Source: Batrachochytrium dendrobatidis JAM81
Taxonomy: Eukaryota > Chytridiomycota > Chytridiomycetes > Rhizophydiales
Length of the DNA: 64,000 nt
Assembly (NCBI RefSeq): GCF_000203795.2
Contig: NW_006281101.1
Span: 124,001 to 188,000, forward strand
Reading direction: 5' to 3'
Shown: one piece after another, positions 1 through 10,979 of the stretch
Layout: each line of letters opens with the position of its first letter
Position numbering within the stretch: the first letter of the stretch is position 1
Made by a program: the position numbers and the translations under genes
The notes under the pieces: model-generated
The model's input: the letters and a program-made list of their open reading frames with translations, nothing else
Database searches by the model: none
What the model was told of the DNA's origin: nothing

Positions 1-1239
1 GGACGAAAACGATTTGGAGTCACTGAAACTACATCTAAAAAAAACATGAGTGGACTAGATACACGAGGCGATTTTTTTGAAGACGAGTTTCCAAACAGTA
101 GATCCAAAACTACAGTTTCTCGTTTCCATAGCAGTTCAATATGAGCCTTGACTTGCAAAGGAGTAAGAAAGATTTCCCTTTGAGAATCGATTGCTTGACT
201 AACGGCATCACCTTGCTGGGCAGTTTTTTCATTATCGTCATCAACAGCATGCATTTTAGGTCCAAACAGGTTTTCTGGAGTTAGATTCTGCGTATTCATA
301 GACATTTTTTGCTTGTTGTTTAATGGTTGTTCAAAAATCTTGGACTCGCCGTCCTTGCGAAATTTAGGAGACTGACCACGGCAGTTTTGGCAGGTCTGAG
401 CGGGAATAGCAGAGAAAAACTGACGCTCAAGACGACGAATATTTGCTGTAAGAAGAGTAACCTTTGAAGGGCGAGTATAGGGATTTTTGGCAAACGCCTG
501 ATCAACAAAACGATCAATAGCAGCTATAATCTGAGCAGAAGTTCTTTTTTCAAAATTCACAGAGCCGGCCGAATCTTGTGGTTCAGAGTCCTCAGTATCC
601 ACATTCATAAAGGATTTAGAAATCATGTCCTCATGATCTTCTTCAGCCTCGTCATTTATGAAAGTTGAAGATTTATTAGTGGATGACGAGTTTTTTGGAC
701 TATCAGAGGTATTAATCAAGGGTTCTGAAAACAAAGCTGAATCTAGTTCGGCGGCTTCAACAATTAAGCCAGCATGAATGAGCTTGAGTTTGGCAACAAA
801 ACTGTGTATCACTGATCTTGAAGTACGCAGGTGGTGGCAGTAGTAGCAAGTGGACTGCAACAGCTTATATAGAAGCTTAAAGTTGACAGAATTGTAAACA
901 GGAACAGAAAGTTCAATATGCCCAAAGTGACCAGGACAATTGGAGAATCCCAATGAGCAGGTTGAACAACTAAATATAGTAGATTAGATTAAAAGCGTTT
1001 GAACTGCATGCAAACTAGGATCCAACTCAATACGACTAAATGAAAAAAACTTACGTGGAATCTATTCCAGATGGACCAAGAGCAGAATCATAGAGACCTT
1101 GGGGTGTTGGATGATCGAGATTATCGAATATAATGGGGTTTGTAATTTGTTTGACAGAGAGTTTGCGGAGGTCTTGTGGGCTATAAAACGAAAAATGCAC
1201 CGACCGAACTTCTGCGGAAACTGGATTAGAAATATTCAT
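1..1239 (-). CDS. RPA1: RNA polymerase I largest subunit, N-terminal part (runs off left edge)
   Basis: Partial gene for the largest subunit of RNA polymerase I, which transcribes rRNA in the nucleolus. Exons read complement(1..969, 1055..1239); the 85-nt intron has GTAAGT/TAG ends. The start gives MNISNPVSAEV, then the family-typical stretch with LRKLSVKQITNP and GLYDSALGP. Across the join the protein continues CSTCSLGFSNCPGHFGH, the clamp zinc-binding CxxC...CxxH motif, then further cysteine pairs (CYYC, CQNC), and it reaches VTPNRFRP at the window edge, as expected for RPA1 rather than RPB1 or RPC1. An acidic, serine-rich insertion of about 80 residues lies between the two cysteine clusters, typical of Pol I subunits. 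About 385 codons are present of roughly 1,600-1,700 in the family. It is divergent from the uS19m gene with about 300 bp between the starts. Confidence 0.95.
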
Positions 1240-1532
1240 ATTTCTTTGTATTTAAAAGGAGGAGAGCGATTGATAATTAAGGTTAGATTAGTTTATATGT
1301 ATATAAATACATGTTTGACACATCAATGCCGGCAATAAAGATATATAAAACATCCTGTTTAAACCATTTAAAATTAAAAACTAACCAGACTATAACGCAG
1401 TCAAAGGATCAAATGTGTCTAGAGTGTTGCGCTGCACCAATATCAGCACTTTCTGGACTGTAAAGCGACCTGCACGCTGACTTGAATCCGACAAAAACTA
1501 GAAAGAAAATGTTTTCTTTAAAATCAAATAAA

Positions 1533-1538
1533 CACGTG
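1533..1538. promoter_or_regulatory. CACGTG palindrome between RPA1 and uS19m
   Basis: CACGTGAC lies 11 bp before the uS19m start codon and about 290 bp from the divergent RPA1 start. The same hexamer recurs near other gene starts in this window (20854, 41587, 45839, 52915, 60732). It is the E-box core bound by bHLH factors such as Cbf1-type proteins; binding here is inferred. Confidence 0.45.
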
Positions 1539-1543
1539 ACTCA

Positions 1544-1876
1544 TTGAATGAATTTCAGATCATTGAATTCATCACTAAAACTGTATCAAAGCAATCGCTA
1601 AAATTTGGAACATCAACTCGCTGTCTATCAAGTATGCCAAGAGCTGTTTGGAAAGGTCCTTTCTTTGTTCCATTCCCAAAAACTGCAGCGGGCGAAGCCA
1701 TCAAGACCCAAGCAAGATCCTCCACTATTCTCCCCTCTCATGTGGGTAAAAAGTTTCTAGTTCATAACGGAAAATCGTATCTTCCCGTCTTTGTTACTGA
1801 ACAAATGGTCAACAAGAAACTGGGCGAGTTTGCTCTTACTAGAAAACCATTTTCTTACAAGAAAAAAGAACGATAA
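1544..1876 (+). CDS. RSM19: Mitochondrial small-subunit ribosomal protein uS19m
   Basis: Single-exon, 110-residue member of the uS19 family, a head protein of the mitochondrial small ribosomal subunit. The first 30 residues are poor in acidic residues and rich in K, R, S and T, consistent with a mitochondrial targeting presequence. They are followed by the uS19 core: RAVWKGPFF near residue 33, [14 protein letters not shown], then a [24 protein letters not shown] segment (shown in parts: [20 protein letters not shown]), ending in a basic tail. I chose the start at 1544 because it retains the presequence; the ATG at residue 31 would give a core-only protein. It is divergent from RPA1. Confidence 0.93.
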   Translation: MNEFQIIEFITKTVSKQSLKFGTSTRCLSSMPRAVWKGPFFVPFPKTAAGEAIKTQARSSTILPSHVGKKFLVHNGKSYLPVFVTEQMVNKKLGEFALTRKPFSYKKKER

Positions 1877-3916
1877 TCTCCAATCATATCTACACTGGCC
1901 TATAGTCTCATAATGAATGTCAAGTTTGGATTGCCATGGGCTTCGTTCATACAGTTGCTTATCTATTTCTCTGTCACTTAAAATCAGCTATGCAAGTCGT
2001 CATCTGAATCAACCTCTTGTAGATCTTGGATTGTGAATGAAATTAAGTGGTATTAGTTGTAGTGGTTATTTTGAGTTTATTTTATCCAAGCGTGAAGACC
2101 TGCATACAGAAATATGTTTCTATAGCGACAATGTAGCTGTTACTGTACTCGCCGTTGTATTCACGTAAAATGGGACACTAATAGCTAACCAAATATTCAC
2201 CGCACCACAGTTTCAGTAAACCGCTTACTTGTTCAACTTTCCTTTCATTATAGGCAAACATTGATGATTGGCGTGTATAGCTGCATTCCTACAATCCTTG
2301 TTTTCTTAAACTATAGCGTAACATATTCATGATATTTTACGATACAACAAAGTAGATTTTATACAGTTGAACTCAATATCTGGTTTGAAACTTGAAGACC
2401 GTACAATGCATGGTTATGTCAAAAATGGAAAAAGGAATAATTTCAGTTGAAAACTATAGTTTAGTATGTGCTTCATATGATGGTCACTGTGTTTGAGAAT
2501 TGATCAAGAGAGCCGTCAATGCCGTAATATATCAATACTTTTTAAACAATGCCATGCAGCATTTGTAAACACGCATGTTATTCTAGACAACATTCCACTC
2601 CATTCCACTCCACAAAATAACAAGCTCTTAATTAAACACGATTTACCAACCGTCCAACAAATGTCGCGAGGATTGGGCCTACATCACAGCTCCATATTGT
2701 CGATTCTCGAACCCTACATAAAATGACTCGAGTATGACAAATAATGATTTTGTTTGTCGAGTAATTCCAAACACCGAAAAACTGAGAATGTCCGTTTGTA
2801 GTAGGAAACACAAGGAATATTTAATCACTGTTTATTTTCAACTAAAATAGAGCTATTGCAAGATAAATACATAAAGCGATTCATTCTACGTGAATACGAC
2901 TGTAAATATTCTTAATGGCGCGTTTGTATCGTGTCAAGTAACCTTATTTTATATACGGCCTATCCATCAGCCTACCACTATATATGATTCTATTAGAATA
3001 AAAAATATCAACAGAAACTTTTGGTCTAAAGAGTAGCTTGGCAGTTTTTTGTTATCCACAATGTATTTGCTTGGACTCGAAATGATATATAGGACTCATT
3101 TACTATTCATCTTTCATATTGTTTTGCAAGATTTCAAAATAAGTTTGAACCATAGTATTTAACATTGATAAGCAATATTGTACATGACACCTAAAAATAA
3201 AACTTGCCTTTTGTGTGGAAATTATGTGAACCCCGATTTGTAAGTTTCGATAGCTACCTCATGTTGTTTCCAGCTTGAGGAAAATATCCATTTTAAGTTT
3301 TTATGCATATGCAGGTTTCTTTCCAATTATGCTTAGGAGTTTGTTTGAATAAAGTGTTGTAGTTTTCAAACACGCTTACATGCTCCGTAGTGAACATTGT
3401 TCTAGTAGTTTATGAAAAACAAACTCACTGGCCCAGTAGTGCCCACGTTACAATAACTATATATATTTTCTGATTGTTTTGTTTTTCTCGCCATAACTTT
3501 CTTTTAAAAGTACATTAATCCAAGTTTATTTCCTTCCCTCTACCCATCCTTTTGATAGATATTAAATTTGCTCGAAAATCGTTTTTAAGATTTCGTAGTT
3601 ACATATATATATTCAAATCAACTCTATATAGGTATGCTTTCCATGACTTACTACTTATTTAAATATATTATCCTGCCATTCCAAAGCTCTATTTTAGAGT
3701 GACCTTTTGACCAAACACTGTTTTACGCGTTCTCCATATTGAGATATTGAGAACAGCCTCGTCTCGAAGTTTTTAAACTGAAGAGCGTGTTTTGATACTA
3801 TCTTGTAAAAGTAGATGCTCTCCAAACCTCTAATCTACCGACATGTTTATATAACTAATACTTTTGGTTGTATGTTCGGTATGTCTTGCTAGTATATTCA
3901 AAGTTTAGTTTCTAAA
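1877..3916. other. Long intergenic stretch, mostly repeat remnants
   Basis: No supportable gene in about 2 kb. The first part is occupied by the inverted-repeat element at 2150-2907. The remainder is AT-rich with no coding pattern that I can defend; short open frames here lack codon bias and recognisable motifs. Confidence 0.6.
2150..2907. mobile_element. MITE-like inverted-repeat element (about 760 bp)
   Basis: The left end reads GTTGTATTCACGTAAAATGG and the right end is its approximate reverse complement (TACGTGAATACGACTGTAAA). The interior shares segments such as AACTCAATATCTGG with the element at 32050-32490. No transposase is encoded. This is the longest copy in the window and may carry a nested insertion. 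Confidence 0.65.
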
Positions 3917-4591
3917 ATGATTGGCTTCGCATCACGTAATTCTCTTGCCTGTGCCATTGTTCTGACACTCCAAGCACAAGTCGGCCTTGTTCTAGCACAA
4001 TCTTCATCTGGAGGATATGTTTCCCCAACCACCACAACTGTTGCCCCGACCACGACTACTGTAGCTGGATACGTTTCCCCAACCACCACAACTGTCGCGC
4101 CGACCACGACTACTGTAGCTGGATACGTTTCCCCAACCACCACAACTGTCGCGCCGACCACGACTACTGTAGCTGGATATGTTTCCCCAACCACGACGGT
4201 TCCCGCAAACACCACAACTACTGTAGGAGGATACGTGTCGCCAACCACAGCGGTCGTCTCGAGTCCTTCACCAATAGGCTATGGAACTACCACTATGATT
4301 ATCCCATCCAGCGCCACAATGCCTGGTGGTTACGTGTCACCAACACCTCCAACGCCTACTGGTGGATATAACAGTCCTACTGTTAGCGTCACAGTGGTCA
4401 GCACACCGATTATCACTCCAATGCCCACTCCTAGTGTTACACCTCAAGGAACTACACCTGGAGCAACCACCCCAGCCCCAACTAGTACTACCACTGCCCA
4501 TACTTCTAGCGCAGGTTTGTCTGGAAATAGTCAACCTGTATCCTTGATGATTGCACTAGCAATCTTTACCACTCTCTTCACGCTATTATAA
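3917..4591 (+). CDS. Secreted Thr/Ser-rich repeat protein, probably GPI-anchored
   Basis: A 224-residue protein with an N-terminal hydrophobic signal sequence of about 27 residues ending near VLAQ, then a mucin-like region built of GYVSPTTTTVAPTTTTVA repeats (18 residues, three near-identical copies and a fourth diverged one), further GYVSPT units, a Thr/Pro-rich stretch and a C-terminal hydrophobic tail (MIALAIFTTLFTLL) preceded by small residues. That architecture fits a heavily O-glycosylated, GPI-anchored cell-surface or wall protein. I recognise no catalytic domain. Single exon. Function is not assigned; adhesion or a structural role in the wall are possibilities only. Confidence 0.8.
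   Translation: MIGFASRNSLACAIVLTLQAQVGLVLAQSSSGGYVSPTTTTVAPTTTTVAGYVSPTTTTVAPTTTTVAGYVSPTTTTVAPTTTTVAGYVSPTTTVPANTTTTVGGYVSPTTAVVSSPSPIGYGTTTMIIPSSATMPGGYVSPTPPTPTGGYNSPTVSVTVVSTPIITPMPTPSVTPQGTTPGATTPAPTSTTTAHTSSAGLSGNSQPVSLMIALAIFTTLFTLL
4013..4228 (+). repeat. 54-bp tandem repeat coding the GYVSPTTTTVAP units
   Basis: Three nearly identical 54-bp units (4013-4066, 4067-4120, 4121-4174) differ by only a few synonymous changes; a fourth diverged unit of equal length follows (4175-4228). The near-identity at DNA level points to recent unequal exchange or slippage. Confidence 0.9.
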
Positions 4592-5053
4592 GTGCATCGC
4601 TTGGAGTAGTTTGACTTGTAGTGATTTAAACCATTGGCTTTAGTTCCATGCCAGATTTTAACGTAGTTTAGTTTCCCTTCCTGACAGCCTTAACCGACTG
4701 TCACTTTCTCTTCTCATATATTTTTAAGTGTTGATATTGGGTCCTGATGTCCATGTTTCTTTGGAAGCATCTGCCCAAGGTTGGCCTTGGAGAAAGTTTA
4801 AAAATAAAACCCAATTCAAATTCACGAGTGGTGCTACAATGGGTTTTATGAGTTTCAATATGACAAGTGGTGGCTCATGTATTTTCGTGTCTTGATCGAG
4901 ATGGTGTCGACACAAGCGGCACACAAGTCCTGAAAGATAAGGACTTTCAAAGCACACAAGTGTCAGGTTTGTGATTGGCTTGCTGTGTGACCTTTACTCA
5001 CTGGCTTGATCGATATATAACACTTATATTTTGAGAACTTGGACTGGATCACC
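4592..5053. other. Intergenic, no supported gene
   Basis: No feature can be supported. A 77-codon minus-strand frame (4724-4957) has a Cys/His-containing segment next to an acceptor-like sequence, but no neighbouring exon could be joined. Confidence 0.5.
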
Positions 5054-7357
5054 ATGAAAGATACATTTTCTGCAGCATCAAATCGGCTAGGTGAGTTTTG
5101 GTCCATACTGACCAGACGGCCTTGCATTTAAAACCAAGCTCGACTGTTTTTGCTTCGAGTTGTCATTGAATGATGTACTGACATTGCTGTGCATATTTTA
5201 GAACCAGGTGATGCTAGACGATCACTGGTGTTTCGTTTTGGTTCCTATTCATGCTACTCCATGGTTTTTTCACAAAGGTCAATTGGTAAGTGCATGCTAG
5301 AACTTGCACAGAGTATTATCTGTATTCATGTAAAACGAAATACTCTTGCAGCGAGTGTTTTGAAAGACGGCAATTAAATATTTCCTACTAGAAATTGACT
5401 TGGATACTCGATTCTTCAAAACATGATATTCACCATACAAAATCAAGCTATGGTTTTGGACTGAAGCTATCCTCGCTTGACAGTCATGCATTATATGACC
5501 ACCAGATTCATCCACCACTATGCAAATATTGAGTTTGATGGCTTGATATTGTCAAAATACTAAAATATGAGCTTTGAAAATACGTTATTTTATTAGGTAT
5601 AAGGCGTCCTAAAATAGTCGTTATTATCCTGAGCGTGGCACTGACAACAATGCTATACGCATGTATGTTGCATTTGAGATTGAGATTGAGTTTCTCCAGT
5701 AATCAGTTCATACCATAGACTAATGCTTTTGTTACAGTGGCAAAAATATCTATATACAGCTATAGTTACTCTTCATCAATTATAGATTCTAATGTCTTGG
5801 ACGATTACATCAATTTAAACAAGTCCACAGGCTTGTCAAATGGTCAACCATCCTTCTGTAGAAATTCAAATCCGACAGAGTATGTGCAACAAAATTTGCT
5901 CGATTGTATGCCATCATGTAAAAGCAATATCCACTTATGCTTGCTTTTATTAAATATTGTAAAGATGTCGACCAAGACGCAGGATTACAGTCCAGGAAAT
6001 GATATCAGTTATTTCCAAACTGCAATCTGTTAACCAAAACCAACGAAAGATTCACTTTCGAGACTTGACTGGATTGGGAAATGCTGCACGAATCTACAAG
6101 GATGCGTTTGATATTTACTATCAAATCTCTGTGTATCAGCCCAATGTTACAGTGAAACTCAGCATCGAAAAAGAGTTGCTCAAACTGGAAAAAAAGCTTT
6201 ATCCATGGGTCATCAATGGTCCAATGCACTCTTCAGCTATAGAGGCTTTGTTTAATTCCTCTGGCCGTGGAATTGTCATAACCACTGGCTCGAAATATGC
6301 TTTGGTTGCCAAACACACCATCACTATGCTAAGATTGATCAAAAGCACGCTTCCAATAGAAATCATGTATTGTGGCGCTGACGACCTTGGGACTAATGAG
6401 TTTAAAATGCTTTCTATGCTGCCTAATGTCAGGGTAGTAGATATGCGCTCTGTGCTTGGACTGAAAAGATGCGAAAAGGGATGGGAAAACAAACCATTTG
6501 CAGTTTTAGCTTCACGGTTTAACCAAGTTATTTTGATAGACGCAGATGCATTATTTTTCCAACCACCAGAAGTGCTGTTTGAGATACCACGGTATAAAGA
6601 AACAGGTACACTATTATTCCGCGATCGCACACTTCCTTTTGGAACTTATGGGAGAGGGCAAAATCTTGTGAACATGCTCATGGATATTGCCAAGCCATTC
6701 AAAAATCAACTCTTGTATTCGGAAAACCGTCTAATGAGGCATATGACTTCAGACGAGATTGATTCAGGCGTAGTCGTTTGGAACAAATCTAAAGCGATGC
6801 CAGCAATCCTATTAACCTGCTTGCTAAACTCGGCTCCATTCAAGAATCATATTTATTCAAACTCCTGGGGTAAATAATCTATGCATTTTTAGAAGCTCTT
6901 ATCTCTTGAAATGCGATTGCATTTTAACTATTGAATCTCAATACTGTTAGGCGACAAGGAGACGTATTGGCTAGCACATGAAGCATTGAGAATCCCGTTT
7001 TCAGTTGCAAGTGACAACGGAGGTGCAATTGGGCAATTGATTCATAGCGATGGTGCCGACATGGTTTGTGGTGGTCTGTATCATGCAGATGATATGGACA
7101 GACCATTATGGTTTAACGGCGGCATTGGATCCCGTATACCTGCCAAGGAGCTTGGCATTACACAAGTCCAGCATTGGGCCATTGAAAGAACTGGGGCTAA
7201 TGTAAAATGGGAGATTGCTACTGAGCCATTTTGCTTGCATGGAAAGCTTGATTCGCCATTGGGTGTAAATTATTCTCATATTGGAAAGCTAACACCCAAT
7301 GAGCTGAATTTGGCAAGGAACATGACCGAGCTCTGGGTTGAACTGTTTCAGTTATAA
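5054..7357 (+). CDS. Alpha-1,3-mannosyltransferase of the MNN1/GT71 family
   Basis: Golgi-type glycosyltransferase expected to add mannose to protein-linked glycans. Exons 5054..5090, 5597..5698, 5738..5917, 5991..6869 and 6951..7357 join in phase to give 534 residues. Exons 1-2 create a type II signal anchor: a short basic N-terminus ending LGIRRPK followed by the hydrophobic IVVIILSVALTTMLYACML. The catalytic region has TTGSKY, MYCGADDLG, the metal-binding DAD motif in VILIDADALFF (about residues 290-292), DSGVVVWNK and, across the last intron, WGDKETYWLA, a hallmark of the MNN1/MNT family. Intron 1 (506 nt) holds a repeat remnant; intron 2 is only 39 nt, so that join is the least certain. 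The exact substrate cannot be read from the sequence. Confidence 0.88.
5318..5560. mobile_element. MITE-like element remnant inside the mannosyltransferase intron
   Basis: CTGTATTCATGTAAAACGAA matches the family terminus. It is followed by interior sequence resembling that at 10600-10730 and 61160-61260 (ATCAAGCTATGG, GTCATGCATTATATGA). The right terminus is not clear. Confidence 0.5.
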
Positions 7358-8410
7358 CCATAACACTGGCGTTTGATCCATAATTCAATGCCAATAGTGG
7401 CTACACCTATTCATATGCTGTCGTATTTATGCAGAATGAGACTCGAAAAGTTTCAGTGGGTAATAAACAGCCAATCTCATGAAATGATGTATGTCAGTTT
7501 GCTGGACAATATTGTGTTTTCTAAACCGCCTACAGCTGGCGATAAAGGATATAAAAATGGTAGTGAATGAGAAATTGTCAGCAGTCATCATGCTTGATAG
7601 ACATTTTGGAAACGAGAGCTTTCGGTTTATAAAACTGCACGGCTAGGTTAGCGTAGACTATAGGTGGAGCATCAAGCTCTCGCGTCGGAACAGACCAACA
7701 CCAAGCGGCCGCGTTAGACCGAAGGAAAAACGTCCTGCTTAATTGAGACGGGTAGCAGATTGCTCAGCAAACTGGACGTGGCACAAGAATCACGATTGAT
7801 AGTCGCTGTCATTCAAATCAGCAAGGATAATCTACCGATATTTTCAAAAGAACATTTCCAAATAAGAACTAAACCCGACCAACACGAAAGTGCGGCTGAA
7901 TGAATTTTACGCAAGTACAACCCCAAACACATGATACATTGAAGACGATGAGTGCTGAATTTTTTTGGTTTATTTTCTTCATTCTCATGCCTTTTGTCAC
8001 CAGCTGTTGGTGGTTCAGAACTACACATTTTCTAGTAAACTGACACTAACCGCTTGGTGAAACTGTTCATTTACTGAGACTTTTATTTAGTGCTTGATTT
8101 TACATGAATATGGTGGTGATCAAAATAAATTCTTCTTGATGCATTATTCATGCGCCCATTTCAATCAAAAGCAATGCAATGACGTGCCTACATTACATGA
8201 TTGACTTGATTACATGTGATTCATAAATATATGCAGTTACACATGTCACGCTATTCTATTTTATGATTAGCACATGTATATTTGATACACTCTGCATTAT
8301 TACTTATAAAACATTTTGTAAATTAGAGATATAAAGTAGCACAAAATAGTCAAATCAGTCCATCATTGTAACAGTTTAGTTTTGTATTTGCTACATTTAC
8401 ACTATAGATA
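7358..8410. other. Intergenic region occupied by a foldback-like element
   Basis: No gene is supported. Most of the interval is the inverted-repeat element listed at 7417-8117; the last 290 bp before the fungalysin start are AT-rich, as expected of a promoter. Confidence 0.6.
7417..8117. mobile_element. Inverted-repeat element with long (about 130 bp) degenerate terminal arms
   Basis: The left arm, from GCTGTCGTATTTATGCAGAA to about 7560, aligns with the reverse complement of 7970-8117, which begins CCACCATATTCATGTAAAAT. Shared blocks include GTCAGTTT and the pair ACAGCTGGCGATAAAGG / ACAGCTGGTGACAAAAGG. The interior (7750-7950) matches 46740-46940 and 52330-52410. It carries no coding capacity. 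Confidence 0.7.
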
Positions 8411-10323
8411 TTGAAAATATTGCTCAAAATGTTCATTTCTACCGTTTCTCTTGTTCTTGCTCTTGCCACCTCTGCAGTTTTTGCGGTTCCAACCATTCCG
8501 TCCACACAAGATACCTCAAACAGTCTTCCATTCCACTTTCCCAAATCGATTTATCACAACATTCCTTATGAACATTCATCCAGCCTCATGGCTCCGTCCA
8601 ATACCGATCCAGTCGAGACTGGTGTTGCGTATCTCTGTGACAAACTCAATCTCTCACCCAACGAGTTCAAGGTTTACAATAATTTTACAGACGGTGCTGG
8701 CGTGACTCACGTATATGGTGCACATCTAGTTAATGGCGTATCTGTATCCAATCACCAAGCTGCTGTCCATATCCAAGACGGCCAAATTATCTCGTACTCT
8801 GCTTCGTTTGGTACCAAAAGCCATCTTGCTAAACGTGAGCTTTCAATTGCAGAGCCCAAAGCCAAACTGACTTTTGAACAGGTTGCGGATATTGTGTCCA
8901 AAGCCAAGGGTCTGCCAGTTTACTCTGACTTTGAACATGAGCTCGAGTATGTTCAACAGGCTGATGGCACGCTTGTTTATGCTTACAAATTCCAGCTTCG
9001 CGACAAGAATGTTATTTCATGGATCCAAGTTTGGGCCGATGCCAACACAGGTACGGTATTTCGGATTCAGGTATTGATTTTTGTGGAATCAGCACTAATC
9101 TGAATGTAAATGGATTGATACTAGGCAAACTGGTTCAGGCTGTTGATTTTGGTCATCATGCAACATACGAGGCTATTCCAATTCTTAATCTGAGTCCTGG
9201 TATGAATAGATTTGCCAATATCACCAACCCGGAATACAGTGCATCGTCGCCCAATGGATGGACGAATGGAAACTTCACTCAGGGTAACAACGTTAATGCT
9301 GCCGACTTTTCACAATCTCCACCGGCTCCAGGAACTGGTATTAATGGTATGTTTGCTACTAAATTCAATGATAATGTCGAGCCTGATGATCCAGACAACA
9401 TTCAAGCAGCAGCCGTCAATCTGTTTTATCTTGCCAACCTGATGCACGATATCACATATCAGTATGGCTTCACCGAGTCTGCTGGCAATTTCCAAAATGA
9501 TAACTTTGGAAAAGGCGGTCAGGGTAACGATGCGGTTAGCATTAGTGTTTTGGACACTTCAAGTAACAACAATGCCGGATTTCACACTCCTGCTGATGGA
9601 CAACCGGGTCAAATGAAAATGTACCGATATACTACATCCAGACCCAACCACAATCCCGGTTTGGACAATCAAGTCGTTGTACACGAATATGGTCACGGTG
9701 TTTCAAGTCGTTTAACTGGTGGATCTGCAACAGCTGCATGCTTGACTAACAGTGAGGCTCTGGGTATGAGCGAAGGCTGGTCTGACATGTTTGCTATGAT
9801 CACAACTGCCAGAAAAACCCACAAAGCCGATACTTCGATTCCCTTTGCTAGATACGCTTCAAATCAGTTTGATGGCATGCGCACCCATCCTTATACGACT
9901 GACATGAAAATCAATCCTTTGACTTATGCCGATCTCAAGAATCGTAAAGAAGTTCATGCTGCTGGTGAAGTGTGGGCAGCCATGCTTTGGGAAGTCTACT
10001 GGAATTTGGTCACCAAGAGTGGATTCTCTACCAATCTCCACGATGCCCGAGGCACATCTGGCAACATTGTTACTATGCAGAATATGATTGGTGGATTTAT
10101 GCACCAGCCATGCAATCCCAGCTTGGTCGATGCTCGTGATGCCTTTATTGCATCGGATGTTTCCCACTACAAAGGTGCCAACAAGTGTGAGATCTGGAAA
10201 GGATTCGCCAAACGCGGCTTAGGAGTCAAGGCTGCTAATTTCAACAACGATTTCTCAGTTCCAGATGAATGCAAGGTTACTTCATCCTCTAGCAGTGCCC
10301 CTGCTGCTACTAATCGATTTTAA
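8411..10323 (+). CDS. Fungalysin metalloprotease (M36), secreted
   Basis: Zinc-dependent extracellular endopeptidase of family M36. Exons 8411..9050 and 9125..10323 (74-nt intron, GTACGG/TAG) give 612 residues; starting at the second ATG (8429) gives 606 residues and a cleaner signal peptide ending near SAVFA. An N-terminal FTP-type propeptide region (LVNGVSVSNHQAAVHIQDG) precedes the mature protease. The catalytic HEYGH motif is at about residues 400-404, followed by GVSSRLTGG, and the third zinc ligand is the glutamate of GMSEGWSDM at about residue 430. No substitution is seen in the catalytic motifs. M36 proteases are expanded in Batrachochytrium and are considered host-tissue-degrading factors; that role here is inferred from family. 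An AT-rich stretch precedes the gene. Confidence 0.96.
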
Positions 10324-10979
10324 TACTCGAGACCATTCATTACAACTACACTAGAGGAAACTGATTAAAATCAGATGCTTAGGTTAGCCCTAATTGCTTT
10401 TGTAATTTGCAATATAATTGAAAATGAAAACATTTTGTAAGTGTATCAAAAAGTTGCATTAGTGATGATTAAGCTTTGTAGATATGAATTTATGAACAAA
10501 TTACAAAACTTGACGCACTGCAGCACTTGAGTTTATTCCATAGCCGTATTCATGTAAAATGCAATACCTGTTGATCTTGCAATGATTGCTTCAGAATAAA
10601 CAATGTCCGAGTGATTGGCTGCACTTGTTCAATATTCTCAATTTTCAATCAACACAACCAAACTATAGTGTCAAACTGGAATTTCTCTCTGTTGGCAATC
10701 ATACATTGTATGATCATCAAATGTAAAGCCAGATTCATACCCGATGCTCTCAAACTCTGCACAAACAACTTAAAATCTCATACGTTTGCGCTCTAATTCA
10801 AGAGAATAAAGATTGCACGTCTCAGCAATGCAACTATACATGCCGATCACCAAGAGAGACTCAATGAACTAACGAGTTCAAGCAATGTTCAGCCAATTTG
10901 GCACCAATCATTTCATGAGATTCTTGATGTATTTTGGCATTCTTTCTAGTGTTTTATTTTACGTGAATACGACTGTAAA
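10324..10979. other. Intergenic between fungalysin and CHZ1
   Basis: Two-thirds of this gap is the MITE-like element at 10540-10979. The first 215 bp hold no recognisable feature beyond an AT-rich 3' flank of the protease gene. Confidence 0.6.
10540..10979. mobile_element. MITE-like element abutting the CHZ1 start codon
   Basis: The left terminus is ATAGCCGTATTCATGTAAAA and the right terminus TTTACGTGAATACGACTGTA, an inverted repeat of the family type, about 440 bp apart. The right end stops directly before the ATG at 10980, so this copy must supply the 5' untranslated leader or promoter-proximal sequence of CHZ1. Confidence 0.75.

Noticed and set aside
2493..2726. 77-codon open frame
   Set aside because: It lies inside the 2150-2907 inverted-repeat element and has no coding features.
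4724..4957. Minus-strand frame with Cys/His pattern (GLVCRLCRHH)
   Set aside because: An isolated short frame with no joinable exons or recognised family; possibly a decayed gene fragment.
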